From the IMG/VR virus record IMGVR_UViG_3300009011_000028, positions 1 through 39,518 of that record: DNA of 39,518 nucleotides, one strand, 5' to 3'. The notes under the pieces are model-generated. The model did no database searches. It was not told the origin of the DNA and saw only the letters and a program-made list of their open reading frames with translations. Numbering within the stretch: position 1 is the first letter of the stretch; every line of letters begins with the position of its first letter. This DNA is from a virus. The translations under genes and the position numbers were made by a program. Shown here one piece after another: positions 38,964 through 39,518 of this stretch.

Positions 38964-39518
38964 CAGCCTTTTGAGGGCTTTGCGATCGCGCCGACGCGCC
39001 GGTAAACACGCTCGGTAATTCCCTCTTTCGAGTGCCCCAGCAGCACGCTTGCCTCACTCAGGTCGTTGATCTCCGATGCGGCCTTCGGTCGGATATCACG
39101 GAACTGGAACTGGGCGATTCGATTAGCTAGGTCTGGCTTCTTCTCCAGTTCGGCTTTTACCCTGGCTGCCTCGCGGGCATCTGCCCACCGGTTCCGCAGC
39201 ATAGGCCAGCTCATGCGCTTGCAGTGCTCGTTGACGATGAAGAACGGCGAAAGGTGCTGGCTGGTGTATCGCATGATCCGATCGAGCAGCAGGCCCAGGC
39301 TGTTCCTCACGCCATTCGCTTCCAGGACGATCCTCAATCGCTTGCCGGTCTTACCTTGGCTGACCAGCAGGTAGATCCCTTCCATATCGTCCTTCCGCAT
39401 GGACAGCACGTCCGACGGCCGCTGGCCGGTCAGATACGCCAGGTCCATTGCATCCTTCAGCTCCGGTGGAGCCTCCTCATACACCGCCTGCCATACCGTT
39501 TCGTTGGCGTAGAAGTCG
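38963..39518 (-). CDS. int: Tyrosine recombinase integrase (C-terminal part)
   Basis: At least 184 C-terminal residues; the gene continues past the right edge in an open frame (DFYANETVWQAVYEEAPPEL). The catalytic pattern is visible: Arg in YLTGQRPSDVLS, Lys-type beta turn in SQGKTGKRLRI, the box II RDIRPKAASE (Arg in place of the usual His first), LGHSKEG with the third catalytic residue, and nucleophile Tyr in ITERVYRRVG. The stop at 38963 faces the att core. It integrates the element at tRNA-Cys. Transcription is leftward, as lambda int. Confidence 0.92.
   Translation of the reverse strand, partial: DFYANETVWQAVYEEAPPELKDAMDLAYLTGQRPSDVLSMRKDDMEGIYLLVSQGKTGKRLRIVLEANGVRNSLGLLLDRIMRYTSQHLSPFFIVNEHCKRMSWPMLRNRWADAREAARVKAELEKKPDLANRIAQFQFRDIRPKAASEINDLSEASVLLGHSKEGITERVYRRVGAIAKPSKG

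Noticed and set aside
1-39518. CRISPR array, rRNA genes or insertion sequences
   Set aside because: No regularly spaced direct repeats of CRISPR type, no rRNA-like sequence and no transposase text was seen in any frame.

Overview
The window is most of a temperate, lambda-like siphophage (a prophage, or a circularly permuted phage genome) of a GC-rich gammaproteobacterium, most likely a Pseudomonas of the putida/fluorescens type. The evidence is the family set: DUF2280 small terminase, DUF1073-type portal, DUF2213 protease/scaffold, DUF2184 capsid, lambda-type G/GT, tape measure, K and J tail genes, an ERF recombinase, and the 3' half of a tRNA-Cys as attachment core. All family names come from reading the translations; no search was run.

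Layout. 1-3270 (minus strand) is the early-left operon: small overlapping genes leading to a coiled-coil protein and a single-strand-annealing recombinase cut by the window edge. 3.6-5.6 kb is the immunity region. A leftward operon encodes a CI-type HTH repressor without the usual C-terminal peptidase, a predicted nucleotidyltransferase and a 311-residue coiled-coil protein. It is flanked by two operator clusters (OL near 3620-3659, OR near 5573-5634) sharing a 15-bp sequence in inverted orientation, each lying on a good early promoter. 5.67-11.5 kb (plus) is the early-right operon: Cro, two small ribbon-helix-helix-like proteins, a Rha/KilAC antirepressor, an O-like replication protein with 7-bp iterons inside its gene, a DnaC-like loader, NinB/NinG-like proteins and a probable Q. 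A TTGACA promoter at the end of Q followed by a terminator resembles lambda pR'/tR'. 11.66-12.4 kb is a HicBA toxin-antitoxin module on the opposite strand.

12.45-36.8 kb is the late region: holin-like genes, a metallopeptidase, packaging, head, neck, tail tube, G/GT with a canonical GGGAAAG frameshift site plus hairpin, tape measure, tail tip, J, a long fibre with an internal duplication, then endolysin and nested Rz/Rz1. Two likely morons interrupt it: a superinfection-immunity-like membrane protein (25.0 kb) and an AT-rich reverse-strand gene (36.8-37.6 kb).

37.7-39.5 kb is the accessory end: a small gene, a two-gene cassette behind a perfect LexA box, the tRNA-Cys 3' half with repeats on both sides, and a leftward tyrosine integrase cut by the right edge. 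An integrase beside att at the right, with the early-left operon running off the left edge, fits a lambda map opened inside the left arm, or two tandem elements.

The most promising undescribed system is the CI-nucleotidyltransferase-coiled-coil operon, which looks like a lysogen-expressed defence or toxin/antitoxin-like unit. The second candidate is the AT-rich reverse-strand gene after the spanins.
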